Part shown: piece by piece, positions 29,642 through 38,678 of the stretch
Position numbering within the stretch: position 1 is the first letter of the stretch
Layout of the letters: every line of letters begins with the position of its first letter
Origin: CAZNPU01 sp964575335
GTDB lineage: Bacteria > Planctomycetota > Phycisphaerae > Phycisphaerales > SM1A02
DNA: 64,000 nt
NCBI GenBank assembly: GCA_964575335.1
Contig: CAZNPU010000008.1
Coordinates: forward strand, 1-64,000
Reading direction: 5' to 3'
Program-made: the position numbers and the translations under genes
Notes under the pieces: generated by a model
Told to the model about the DNA's origin: nothing
Databases searched by the model: none
Seen by the model: the letters and a program-made list of their open reading frames with translations, nothing else

Positions 29642-32600
29642 TCACCTTGTCAGCGATCGCTCATCGATTGCAGCAAGTCGCTGCGATGCCATTGACGCCC
29701 ATTGCGATTCCGGAAAGCGCTGTTTTACCTGTTCAAATTGATTGCGAGCTTCGTTGATCTTTGACATCGCTTCAAAGCATCGGCCAGCCTCGTACATTGC
29801 CGCAGCGCTCCATTCGGGATAGGCATACAGAATGTCCACCCTCAGGAGTTCGCGCACCGCGTCGTTATAGTGCTTTTGCGCAAAAAGACACTCGCCGATC
29901 TGGAACTGTGCCCGCGCTGCGGTTGGCCCATCATGCTGTTCAATAACGCTGCGGTATGACGCAATCGCTTCTTCATAACGCTGCTGGTTCTCCTGCGCCC
30001 AGCCGATGCCGAAATGTGCGTGAAGCCGCAATCGGTTCTCTGTCACTCGATCAAGACAGCGCGCAAAATCGCGCTCGCTTTGCGCCCACTGTCCCAGCAT
30101 TGCGTAACACTCGCCCCGCCGCAGCAGGCTTGCGCCGTATGCACTGCCATCGCCATTATCATGATAATCGTCAGGAGCATGATGTTCGATAACCGCAGTA
30201 AAATGCTCAATCGCTGATTGATACTTTTCCAGCTTGAACAGCGATTCACCTGCAACAAGATGCGTTGAGGGAGCTAGCTCGCTCTGCGGGTATTCCTCCA
30301 AGAACTGTTCGCACAATACAATTGCGCGATCATAATGTTGTTGTTCAAATTTACATATTGCCAATTGATAAAGTGCACGTTCGCGGATATTGCCGGGGAT
30401 ACAGACCTCGCGAGTTTCTTTGCTTCTGCTATCGCGTTCCTGCAGTTGCGTCAGCAGCCCGATTGCTGCGTCGTAATGCGTCAACTCCGCCTCAAGTTCA
30501 GCAAGTTCGAGCATTGCGTAGGCAACAACTGGTTCATGCGGATACGCAGCGATCATCTCGTGATATGCATGAACGGCCTGGTCAGTTCGGCCAAGTTTGC
30601 GCAAGAACCGCGCCTTTTCGTATCCAAGCGCAGCCAACAATGGCACTTCCAATGATGCTCCATGCTCGCGCAATACTGAGTGAACTGCGTCAACTGCATC
30701 AACCGAAGCAGCCTTATTGTCATCACGCGCCAGAGCAAGGGCGCGATGAGCCTGCGCCTGCGGTATTCGGGCATGCCCAGGATGTGTTTCAATCAAAAAA
30801 TCGAAGATTGCTCTGGCGTATGCATAATCGCGCATAGCCATCATGGCCTGTGCCTGCTGAAAGAGCGCCTCGCTGCACAGATGCTGGTCGTCCGATGCTT
30901 CTGCCGCCTGTTTGAAGCATTCCACAGCCTCTGCATATTGCTGCTGTTGCATCAGGATGCTGCCCAGATGATTCAGGGCATAGGGCGCAAACCGCGACTT
31001 TGGCGATTCTGCCACAACCTGCTGAAACGCAGCAACAGCCTCATCGAACTGGCCCTGGCTCAACAGAATCTGCCCCTTTTCAAAGAACGCCTGCGCACGA
31101 TGCACGCTGTGCACAAATCGCTCGGTGAGCTCAACAAATTGCCTCAGGGCCTCGTCTGACTTGCCCATGCGAAGTTGAGCCAGACCAAGTTTCAGCAGCG
31201 CATCGTCAGAAAAGGGCTGATCGAATCCGAATGAAAGATATTCAGCCAGAAATTCCGCAGCATCACGCCACTCGGCCTGCTGAAAATGCACATCGCCAAG
31301 CATGTGCAGCGCATGCCGATACTGTTCAGATGCATCATCCTTTGCAATCACCGCAGCCAGTAGCGGCTCGGCCTGGTTGTAGTCCTGCAGGCGATAGAGC
31401 GTTGCCCCCAAGCGGTAGCGCGCGTTCGCTGCTAGCTCATGATCGCTGTGCGAAACAAGAAACTGGCGATATTTGTCCGCCGCTTCACTCAGATGATCGC
31501 TGAGGAAATCATTTTCCGCAGCAAGAAACTGCACTGCAGGCTCGAGTGCATAGCCGGCATGTCGCTTCAGGAAACTGCTGCACAGCCTGCTGCTTTCTTC
31601 AAATTGCTGCTGCTGATGTTCCAGCATCGCCTGCAGATACAGCGCATCAGGCGCGAGGGCATGGTCAGCAAAATTCAGCAGGAAAGTATCCAGAACATCA
31701 GCCGACGCGCTCGCTTCGCCAAGACGCATCAGCGCCACGGCGCGGTCGTACATTATCTCCGGCAGGAGCGAACTTGCAGGATGTTCGCGCATGACCGTTT
31801 CAAGCCGCGATACTGCCAATGCGTGCTTGTCCTGTCGCAAGTCGCACTTGGCCATCCAGTACGCTATTTCGTCCTGCTGCGCGCCGCCCATGTCCGCAGC
31901 CTGTTGAAACCATTCCATCGCGAGATCGTACTGACCCTGATCAAACGCCAGGCGACCTCGGATTACCAGCGCCGGCGAGATCAGTCGATGCGTTGAGAAA
32001 CGCTCAATCAGTTGATCAAGCCATTGTGCAGCTTGCTCCGGCTTGCTCTGCAGGTGCAGTATTGCCAGGCCATAAAGTGCATCGGGCACATATTCCTCAA
32101 CATTCTGCTTCAACACCTCGTGATACTGCGCAATTGCAGATTCGGGCTGGTTGCTGCGATGCAGACATTGCGCCAGCAACAATGTTGTGCGCGGCCTCAA
32201 ATGACTGTCGGGAAACGTTTCCCGCATCAAAGCAAATGCCGCAGCAGCGTCGGCGAAATTGTCCATCGCCATCAGCGACAGCCCCTGCAGAAACATCGCT
32301 CGCTCCTGATGCGGGCTGTCAGCCCAGCGTTCGATCAATACTTCTGCAACATCCGCCGCATTCTTGAACGCCTCGCTGCGATACAGCGCTTCAATCAGCA
32401 AGACTGCAGCGTCATCAGCCAACTCATGCTGCGCATATCGCTGAAGAACGATTGTGAATACATCCGCAGCACGTTGATATGCCCGCAGTTCCAGATGACA
32501 CTGCCCAAGCACAAATAAGGTTTCGGGCGCGAACTCAAACCCTTCAAGATCACCAATCTGCTCAAGCTCCCCCACTGCTTCATCAAACCGCTTGAGCCGA

Positions 32601-32872
32601 TACAGCGACACACCAAGGCCATAGCGTGCAACAGCAATTTTTTCGTGCGTGGGGTGCTCGCGCAGATACCGGCGATATTCCGACACAGCAAGCTCGTACA
32701 TGCCGCGGTTCAGCAGCCCGTTGGCGCTGCGATAATCGCGTTCCGCTGCATCCTGCACCGCGGCGGCAGCATGAACGCTTTGAGCAAGCATGCCTGCGCT
32801 GCTCACCAGCAGCAACGCCGTCATCGCAAACACAACTGCGAATGATGTTCGCCGGTTCAATGAGCGGGTCAT
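29642..32872 (-). CDS. Giant exported tetratricopeptide-repeat protein
   Basis: 1076 residues. A signal peptide (SFAVVFAMTALLLVSSAGML, cleavage probably after SVHA) is followed by nearly continuous TPR units to the C-terminus, roughly two dozen. Examples are EYRRYLREHPTHEKIAVARY, ADVFTIVLQRYAQHELADDA and SYRSVIEQHDGPTAARAQFQ. It is probably a periplasmic scaffold. It is the first gene of the cluster with TolQ/ExbB, ExbD and the prenyltransferase-repeat protein, so it may be the partner moved or loaded by the proton channel. The start at 32872 is set by GGAAGG eight bases upstream; the frame also runs to 32896. Confidence 0.87.
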   Translation of the reverse strand: MTRSLNRRTSFAVVFAMTALLLVSSAGMLAQSVHAAAAVQDAAERDYRSANGLLNRGMYELAVSEYRRYLREHPTHEKIAVARYGLGVSLYRLKRFDEAVGELEQIGDLEGFEFAPETLFVLGQCHLELRAYQRAADVFTIVLQRYAQHELADDAAVLLIEALYRSEAFKNAADVAEVLIERWADSPHQERAMFLQGLSLMAMDNFADAAAAFALMRETFPDSHLRPRTTLLLAQCLHRSNQPESAIAQYHEVLKQNVEEYVPDALYGLAILHLQSKPEQAAQWLDQLIERFSTHRLISPALVIRGRLAFDQGQYDLAMEWFQQAADMGGAQQDEIAYWMAKCDLRQDKHALAVSRLETVMREHPASSLLPEIMYDRAVALMRLGEASASADVLDTFLLNFADHALAPDALYLQAMLEHQQQQFEESSRLCSSFLKRHAGYALEPAVQFLAAENDFLSDHLSEAADKYRQFLVSHSDHELAANARYRLGATLYRLQDYNQAEPLLAAVIAKDDASEQYRHALHMLGDVHFQQAEWRDAAEFLAEYLSFGFDQPFSDDALLKLGLAQLRMGKSDEALRQFVELTERFVHSVHRAQAFFEKGQILLSQGQFDEAVAAFQQVVAESPKSRFAPYALNHLGSILMQQQQYAEAVECFKQAAEASDDQHLCSEALFQQAQAMMAMRDYAYARAIFDFLIETHPGHARIPQAQAHRALALARDDNKAASVDAVDAVHSVLREHGASLEVPLLAALGYEKARFLRKLGRTDQAVHAYHEMIAAYPHEPVVAYAMLELAELEAELTHYDAAIGLLTQLQERDSRSKETREVCIPGNIRERALYQLAICKFEQQHYDRAIVLCEQFLEEYPQSELAPSTHLVAGESLFKLEKYQSAIEHFTAVIEHHAPDDYHDNGDGSAYGASLLRRGECYAMLGQWAQSERDFARCLDRVTENRLRLHAHFGIGWAQENQQRYEEAIASYRSVIEQHDGPTAARAQFQIGECLFAQKHYNDAVRELLRVDILYAYPEWSAAAMYEAGRCFEAMSKINEARNQFEQVKQRFPESQWASMASQRLAAIDERSLTR

Positions 32873-33293
32873 GTCGTGGACCTTCCAAAATCGCAATCAG
32901 ACCATGACGCCAAGCGCCCGGGCAGAGCGCTGCAACATATGGCTGCGCTGCCGATTCTCCACCCAAAGTGATCACCCTCAAATGGGGTTGACTTCGCAAT
33001 CAACACCGATCGGACGGCAAACAGCCTGCCTGCAGTGCGTCCACCGGCGCAACCGGGTACCATGGCGGCTTCCCACGCTCCGGCTGCGGCTTGGGGCGTC
33101 TGGGACAGCACCAGAAAACACATGCCGCTTGTGCATGGCTATGCGGCAGAGACACGCGCCTGTGCTGCCCCCGGTTGTATTTTCTTTGCAATTCATTGAT
33201 TGAAGCCGCTACCCTACAAATTACGTATGTTCGTTTGTCAGCCGCCGGTTTGCGCTGTTGCGCTCGCTCGTGTGCGGCAAGGAGTCAGCAGGA
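32873..33293. other. Divergent control region between TPR and WXG-like operons
   Basis: About 420 bases separating two divergent operons. No conserved protein is encoded. The part just before the WXG-like operon (33176-33240) is A+T-richer and probably holds its promoter; a TTGCAA at 33186-33191 is the best -35 candidate, but no good -10 is at the right spacing. Nothing else was recognised. Confidence 0.45.
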
Positions 33294-33566
33294 ATGTCCA
33301 AAGCCATTGTCGATCCCAATGAACTGCGGCGCTTCGCCCATGACCTCAAGCGATTCAACGAGCAGCTTGGCAGCCAGATGGCGGTATTGCATGGCCGGCT
33401 TGTAACGCTGGGCCAGACGTGGCGCGATCAGGAACACAACAAGTTTGCTGAAGAATTCGAACAAACCATGAAAGTGCTCGCGCGGTTCGTCGAATCGTCC
33501 AACAAACACATTCCTTTTCTCATCCGCAAGGCTGAGCGCGTCGAAGAGTACCTGCAGCAGCGCTGA
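33294..33566 (+). CDS. WXG100-like small helical protein (W-x-D variant)
   Basis: 90 residues, entirely helical in appearance: helix about 9-38, a short turn, helix about 46-88. The turn carries Trp43-Arg44-Asp45 and Phe51, matching the WXG100 pattern W-x-G...F with Asp replacing Gly (W to F spacing of eight). The N-terminus DPNELRRFAHDLKRFNEQL resembles T7SS-target-like WXG100 proteins of several phyla. No signal peptide. The ATG at 33294 has AAGGAG nine bases upstream. It is the first gene of a four-gene unit ending in an FtsK-type ATPase, so it is a likely substrate or chaperone of that ATPase. The assignment rests on motif and context. Confidence 0.75.
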   Translation: MSKAIVDPNELRRFAHDLKRFNEQLGSQMAVLHGRLVTLGQTWRDQEHNKFAEEFEQTMKVLARFVESSNKHIPFLIRKAERVEEYLQQR

Positions 33567-33618
33567 CCGTGCTGCCTGAAGTGTCGTTTGAGGTTCGTTC
33601 CTGCTGGATTGTCCGCCC

Positions 33619-34239
33619 ATGGCTGAATTCGCACGCGTCACATCAATCAATGCTTTGCGGGATTTCAAAGCGGCGCTGATCGAGTTCATTGAAGAAGCCA
33701 ACGTCGCGCTGAGCGAAGCACAATCCGACGTGCAGCGCTCCATCTGGTGGGTGCAGCAGGACCGCATGGCTCACTGGCAGCGCGAGATCAAAAAGCGCGC
33801 TGAAAAGGTCGCCCAAGCCAAGAGCGAACTGTTCAAGGCTCAGCTTGCCTCTAATGACGTGCGCACCTCCGCGGTACTGGAACGCAAGGCGCTCGCTCAA
33901 GCCCAGCGGCAACTGGAGGAGGCGGAGGAAAAACTTCGCCGGGTCAAGAAGTGGGCCCATGCACTGGATCGCGAGTTCATGCTGTTCAAGGCCCAATGTC
34001 AGCAGGTATCAGGCGCAGTGGCCGGCGACCTGCCGAACGCCATTGCCCGGCTGGAGCGCATGATCGACAGCTTGCAGAAATACGTGACGCTCGCAGCGCC
34101 ATCCAGCGGACGCGAAGCGCTCAGCCCGAATCATGCGGACGCCCTCTCTGAGGTCTCATCCGATGCAGATTCCAAAAGCGCTGCAAACGAAACAGGCCAA
34201 ATCGACGATGCGTCGGACAATCAAGAGCAATCGCCATGA
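33619..34239 (+). CDS. Coiled-coil protein of the WXG/FtsK cluster
   Basis: 206 residues. Residues 8-160 are almost continuous amphipathic helix with heptad spacing (AEKVAQAKSELFKAQLAS, QRQLEEAEEKLRRVKKW). A Trp pair lies at 43-44, between the first two helices. The last ~40 residues are acidic, Ser/Asp/Asn-rich and probably disordered. No known family. The next gene overlaps its stop (ATGA), indicating translational coupling. It probably acts as a partner of the ATPase, perhaps as a substrate with an LXG-like helical head; this is inference. Confidence 0.7.
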   Translation: MAEFARVTSINALRDFKAALIEFIEEANVALSEAQSDVQRSIWWVQQDRMAHWQREIKKRAEKVAQAKSELFKAQLASNDVRTSAVLERKALAQAQRQLEEAEEKLRRVKKWAHALDREFMLFKAQCQQVSGAVAGDLPNAIARLERMIDSLQKYVTLAAPSSGREALSPNHADALSEVSSDADSKSAANETGQIDDASDNQEQSP

Positions 34240-34448
34240 GTCTATCGACAGGTCGCACCAAGCTCGCCGGCTCCCTCAAACAACTGATGCTGCGCTGGGA
34301 AAAAGCCAAAGAACAATGGGACGACCCGGTCAGCGCGGAGTTTGAAAAGACGGTGCTTGCGCCGCTGGAGCCGAAGGTGCGGGCTGCCGTCTCCGCAATG
34401 GAGCACATGGGTGAATTGCTCGCTCGCGTACGTCGCGACTGCGAATAA
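34236..34448 (+). CDS. Second small WXG-like protein (W-D-D variant)
   Basis: 70 residues, all helical with a central turn. Trp28-Asp29-Asp30 and Phe36 reproduce the spacing seen in the 90-residue protein (W-x-D, Phe eight residues after Trp). Its second helix (PKVRAAVSAMEHMGELLARV) is well formed. The start codon overlaps the previous stop (ATGA at 34236-34239), which supports its reality despite its size. It is part of the same transcription unit. No homologous family was recognised by name. Confidence 0.65.
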   Translation: MSLSTGRTKLAGSLKQLMLRWEKAKEQWDDPVSAEFEKTVLAPLEPKVRAAVSAMEHMGELLARVRRDCE

Positions 34449-34634
34449 ATAACCTTGGCGGAACAATTGCCGGCATTGGCAGCAGGTTTGGGGCACACAC
34501 GCCGTATGATAATGCGTATAGGCTGTTGGTCGGGTATCGGACAGCTACCATGAACCGAACAGACATCCCCCCACTGACTCCACTTGTTCTGGGAGCATCT
34601 TGAGCAAGGCACTCTGAAGCAGGTCAATCAATCA

Positions 34635-37600
34635 ATGCATGATGATCGACTTACCGACCAGCAGCGTGCGATGGTGCGTTCTCTGCTGGCGTTGGCAGCC
34701 GAGCGGGCCGAACGTGAAAAGGCTGTCGAGGAAACATATCGCTCAGGCAACAAGGCTGCGGACGCAGCGTACGAAGACACGAAACAGTCTCTCACTGAGA
34801 CGTACCAGGCACAACGCCGCGCCGCCGACCAGGAGTTTCAGCACGAATCGGAACGTCTGGAGCGCGAGTACCAGAGCGACCGCGAGTCGATCGAGCGAAC
34901 TTACAAGCTTGACTTGGCTGAAATCAACGAGAAGGCCGAGCAGAACACGATCGCCACGAAAAAGGCATTGCAGGAAGCGATCTGGCTGGCCGAGACTGTA
35001 TACGAAGCGACCGAAACACAGCCAACAGAAAAGCTTCAGCAGGCGCGCAAGGGCATTGACGGCCGAGTGGAGGAGCTGCAGCAGATTGAAGAGCAGGTCA
35101 CAGCGCTGCTGAAGCGTTATCGTCAGCGCCATGCCACATGGCCGCCAAGCCGGCAGGCTCAAACTGTATCGACTCCACCGCAGGATAATCCGCTATCCAC
35201 GCTCGATGCGGCGATGGTTGAAGCGCAACGCGTGCTGGAGCAATTGCGCCGCAGCTTTGTCGCACGGCTGTTCATCGGCATCAAGCCGTGGTTGTGGATC
35301 ATCGTGGCCGGTGCAATTGGCGGCACGATCGCTGCCTGGCAGCGCAACTGGAACATCGACCAAGGCGTTTGGACATTCGCCGGCGTTGGCGCGGGCGTTG
35401 GTACAGCGCTGCTGGTTGGCTTGTATTTTCTCGGCCGTGCGCAAACTGCACGTCTGCTGCAGCCGCTGCGGCAGGCAATCGAAAGCGGCCGCGCGGTAGC
35501 TGATCAGTGCATCGCGCAGGCCGAAGCCGAGTGCGAACGTCTCAAAGCTGAACTGATCGCCAAACGCGACAGCGACATTCGTCTGGCGCATCAGAAGTAC
35601 GATCCCATCCTTGAGGAGATCAGGCAGCGGCAGCAGCATTATCTGGAGCGCATCAACGAAAAATATCCTCGCCTGTTGGCCGAGCGCGCTGAGCAATACG
35701 AACAGCAACTCCAGGCTCTCAAGGATCGCCATCGTCAGCGCACGCAGGAACTCGATCAAACCTACGAACAGGAAATCCGCGCGCATGAACAGCAGTACAC
35801 AGAGCGCAAGCAGAAACTCCAAGAACAGTACGACACGGAGTGGCAATCGCTGGAAACAAAGTGGAAGCAGGGTATGGCTGCGGCATACGCCACGGCGGAT
35901 CACGTCACGCGCCAAACACAGCGGCTGTTTCCAGCATGGGACGACGAATCATGGCGTAATTGGCAGCCGCCGACGGAGTTCTCGCCCGTGGTTCGATTCG
36001 GCAGCATGTCGGTCGACCTGCATGCGATTCCCGGCGGACTGCCGACCGATAAGCGGCTGATCGTCCCGGGGCCGGAACGGCTTGACCTGCCAGCAATGCT
36101 GGCGTTTCCCGATCACTGCTCGGTGCTCATCAAAACCGGTGAAGAAGGGCGCGAGCAGGCGGTGCAAACGCTGCAGACGATCATGTTTCGTCTGCTCACC
36201 ACCATCCCGCCGGGCAAGGTGCGATTCACCATTCTCGATCCGGTGGGGCTGGGACAGAACTTTGCGGGGTTCATGCACCTTGCTGATTATGAAGGCGCGT
36301 TCGTGGCGGAAAAGATCTGGACCGAAGATCGCCACATCGAGCAGCGTCTGCTGGATCTCACCGAGCACATGGAGAACGTGATCCAGAAGTATCTGCGAAA
36401 CGAATACGAGACCATCGGTGATTACAACAAAGACGCAGGCGAAATCGCAGAGCCGTTTCGATTTCTTGTCATTGCGAATTTCCCCGTGAATTTCAGCGAA
36501 ACCGCAGCGCGGCGGCTGGCAAGCATTGTGAACTCCGGCGCACGCTGCGGTGTGTACACGCTCATCACGGTCGATACCAGGCTGCAACTGCCCAGCGGTT
36601 TTCAACTGGTCGACCTTGAACGCAACAGCCTGAATCTGGTGTATGACAATGGCCGGTTCGTGTGGCGCGATGATGATTATGCGCCATTCCCGCTGTCGCT
36701 GGATGAACCGCCGGATGAAGCGTTTGTAACGGAAAAGCTGCATGCGATCGGCGAGGCGGCGAAGTCGGCCAATCGCGTGGAAGTGCCGTTTGAAGTGATC
36801 GTTCCCGCGGAGGATGAATTCTGGTCGCAATCGACGGATCACGAGGTACGCGTGCCGCTGGGACGGTGCGGCGCGACGAAACTTCAGTATCTCTCACTGG
36901 GCCAGGGCACTTCGCAGCATGCACTGATCGCGGGCAAGACCGGTTCGGGCAAATCAACGCTGCTGCATGCGCTGATTACCAATCTCTCGCTGTGGTATAG
37001 CCCGGATGAAGTGGAGTTTTATCTGGTTGACTTCAAGAAAGGCGTGGAGTTCAAGACGTACGCCACGCATCAGCTGCCGCATGCGCGCGTCGTGGCGATT
37101 GAGAGCGATCGTGAATTCGGCTTGAGCGTGCTGCAGCGGCTGGATGCGGAACTGAAGCGGCGCGGCAATCTGTTTCGCGATCTCGGTGTTCAGGATTTGG
37201 CTGCTTATCGCCGCAGCGGCCATCCTGAAAAACTCCCGCGCACGCTCCTCATCATCGACGAATTTCAGGAACTGTTCACCGAAGACGACAAACTGGGCCA
37301 GGATGCTGCGCTGTTGCTGGACCGCCTGGTGCGACAAGGCCGCGCGTTCGGCATGCACGTTTTGCTCGGTTCACAGACGCTCGGCGGCGCGTACTCCCTG
37401 GCTCGAAGCACAATCGGACAGATGGCGGTGCGCATCGCGCTGCAGTGCAGCGAGGCGGACTCGTATCTTATTTTGAGCGATGACAATGCGGCTGCGCGCC
37501 TGCTGGCGCGCCCCGGCGAGGCGATCTACAACGACGCCTCCGGCATGATTGAAGGCAACAGCCCATTCCAGGTTGTCTGGCTGCCGGATGAAAAACGCGA

Positions 37601-38555
37601 ACAGTACCTGCAGCGCGTCGCTGAGCTTGCAAAGCAGCATGAGTTCCGTCGGCCGGAGCCTCAGATTGTCTTTGAAGGAAACGTGCCTGCCTTGCTTGAC
37701 CGCAACCACCTGCTTGCTGATCTGCTGTCACAGGACGCTTGGATCAAATCGCCTTCAACGAGCATGGCATGGCTGGGCGAGGCAATCGCCATCAAGGATC
37801 CCACCGCTGCCATGCTTGGCAGACAGAGCGGGCATAACCTGCTGATTGTCGGCCAGCGCGATGAATCCGCGCTGGCGATGATGGCCAGCTCGCTCATCAG
37901 CCTTGCAGCGCAGCATGCGCCGGGGAATGCGAAGTTCTTTCTTCTCGATGGCAGTCCGGTTGACGCTCCAAACGCAGGCTATCTGGAGCGCATCGCCGCA
38001 GCGCTGCCGCATGGCGTGCAGAATGTCAGCTATCGTGATGTGCCGACCGCGATGAACGACATTGCCGAGGAACTGGAGCGGCGTCAGCAGGCCAATGAAT
38101 CAGATGCGCCGCCGATCTTCCTGCTCATTTACGGCCTGCAGCGGTTCCGCATGCTTCGACAGGAAGAGGACTTCGGCTTTTCATCGTCGGATTTTGATCC
38201 CGATGCGCCGCCCAAACCCGAAAAACAGTTCGCTGCCATCCTGCGCGAAGGGCCAGCGGTGGGCATTCACACATTGGCGTGGTGCGACACGGCCAACAAT
38301 GTTTCGCGGTCGCTTGATCGCCAGGGTCTGCGCGAATTTGAAATCCGCGTGCTGTTCCAGATGGGCGCAGCCGATTCGAGCAATCTCATCGACTCACCCG
38401 CTGCAGCCAAACTTGGCCTGCATCGCGCGATCTTCTTCAGCGAAGAACTGGGACAGCTTGAGAAATTCAGGCCATACGCTTTGCCCGACGATTACTGGCT
38501 GGAACGCGTCTCGCAGATCATGCATCAACGCGAGGTGGCGCAGCCGTTCAAGTAA
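34635..38555 (+). CDS. FtsK/SpoIIIE-type ATPase with coiled coils and three ATPase-like modules
   Basis: About 1306 residues. Residues ~15-170 form a long charged coiled coil. Two membrane spans lie at ~218-236 and 245-268. A second coiled coil runs ~280-430. Three RecA-like modules follow. The first (~490-700) lacks a Walker A. The second (~745-980) has Walker A GKTGSGKS at 767-774 and Walker B LLIIDEFQE with Asp875 and Glu876. The third (~1040-1230) is degenerate (VGQRDESAL, FLLIYGLQRF). Three modules after a membrane hairpin resemble EccC/EssC motor proteins of type VII secretion, but the flanking coiled coils do not. ATG 34635 was chosen; a TTG at 34584 is possible. Probable motor for the small WXG-like proteins encoded upstream. 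Confidence 0.85.
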   Translation: MHDDRLTDQQRAMVRSLLALAAERAEREKAVEETYRSGNKAADAAYEDTKQSLTETYQAQRRAADQEFQHESERLEREYQSDRESIERTYKLDLAEINEKAEQNTIATKKALQEAIWLAETVYEATETQPTEKLQQARKGIDGRVEELQQIEEQVTALLKRYRQRHATWPPSRQAQTVSTPPQDNPLSTLDAAMVEAQRVLEQLRRSFVARLFIGIKPWLWIIVAGAIGGTIAAWQRNWNIDQGVWTFAGVGAGVGTALLVGLYFLGRAQTARLLQPLRQAIESGRAVADQCIAQAEAECERLKAELIAKRDSDIRLAHQKYDPILEEIRQRQQHYLERINEKYPRLLAERAEQYEQQLQALKDRHRQRTQELDQTYEQEIRAHEQQYTERKQKLQEQYDTEWQSLETKWKQGMAAAYATADHVTRQTQRLFPAWDDESWRNWQPPTEFSPVVRFGSMSVDLHAIPGGLPTDKRLIVPGPERLDLPAMLAFPDHCSVLIKTGEEGREQAVQTLQTIMFRLLTTIPPGKVRFTILDPVGLGQNFAGFMHLADYEGAFVAEKIWTEDRHIEQRLLDLTEHMENVIQKYLRNEYETIGDYNKDAGEIAEPFRFLVIANFPVNFSETAARRLASIVNSGARCGVYTLITVDTRLQLPSGFQLVDLERNSLNLVYDNGRFVWRDDDYAPFPLSLDEPPDEAFVTEKLHAIGEAAKSANRVEVPFEVIVPAEDEFWSQSTDHEVRVPLGRCGATKLQYLSLGQGTSQHALIAGKTGSGKSTLLHALITNLSLWYSPDEVEFYLVDFKKGVEFKTYATHQLPHARVVAIESDREFGLSVLQRLDAELKRRGNLFRDLGVQDLAAYRRSGHPEKLPRTLLIIDEFQELFTEDDKLGQDAALLLDRLVRQGRAFGMHVLLGSQTLGGAYSLARSTIGQMAVRIALQCSEADSYLILSDDNAAARLLARPGEAIYNDASGMIEGNSPFQVVWLPDEKREQYLQRVAELAKQHEFRRPEPQIVFEGNVPALLDRNHLLADLLSQDAWIKSPSTSMAWLGEAIAIKDPTAAMLGRQSGHNLLIVGQRDESALAMMASSLISLAAQHAPGNAKFFLLDGSPVDAPNAGYLERIAAALPHGVQNVSYRDVPTAMNDIAEELERRQQANESDAPPIFLLIYGLQRFRMLRQEEDFGFSSSDFDPDAPPKPEKQFAAILREGPAVGIHTLAWCDTANNVSRSLDRQGLREFEIRVLFQMGAADSSNLIDSPAAAKLGLHRAIFFSEELGQLEKFRPYALPDDYWLERVSQIMHQREVAQPFK

Positions 38556-38595
38556 AACAAAACCGGCTCTCGACTGAGTGCAGCTGAGAGCCGGT
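38550..38595 (-). terminator. Terminator for the minus-strand DUF3352-like gene
   Basis: A perfect 10-bp stem (38562-38571 with 38586-38595) lies between convergent genes. On the minus strand it is followed by TTTGTTTTACTT, overlapping the last codons of the ATPase gene. On the plus strand there is no T run. Confidence 0.78.
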
Positions 38596-38678
38596 GATGA
38601 TGATCGTGAAGGCAATGATCAACGCAGCGAGACGAAAAAACCCATCCACCGGGCGTTGGATTCACCTGCCGTCCGTTG

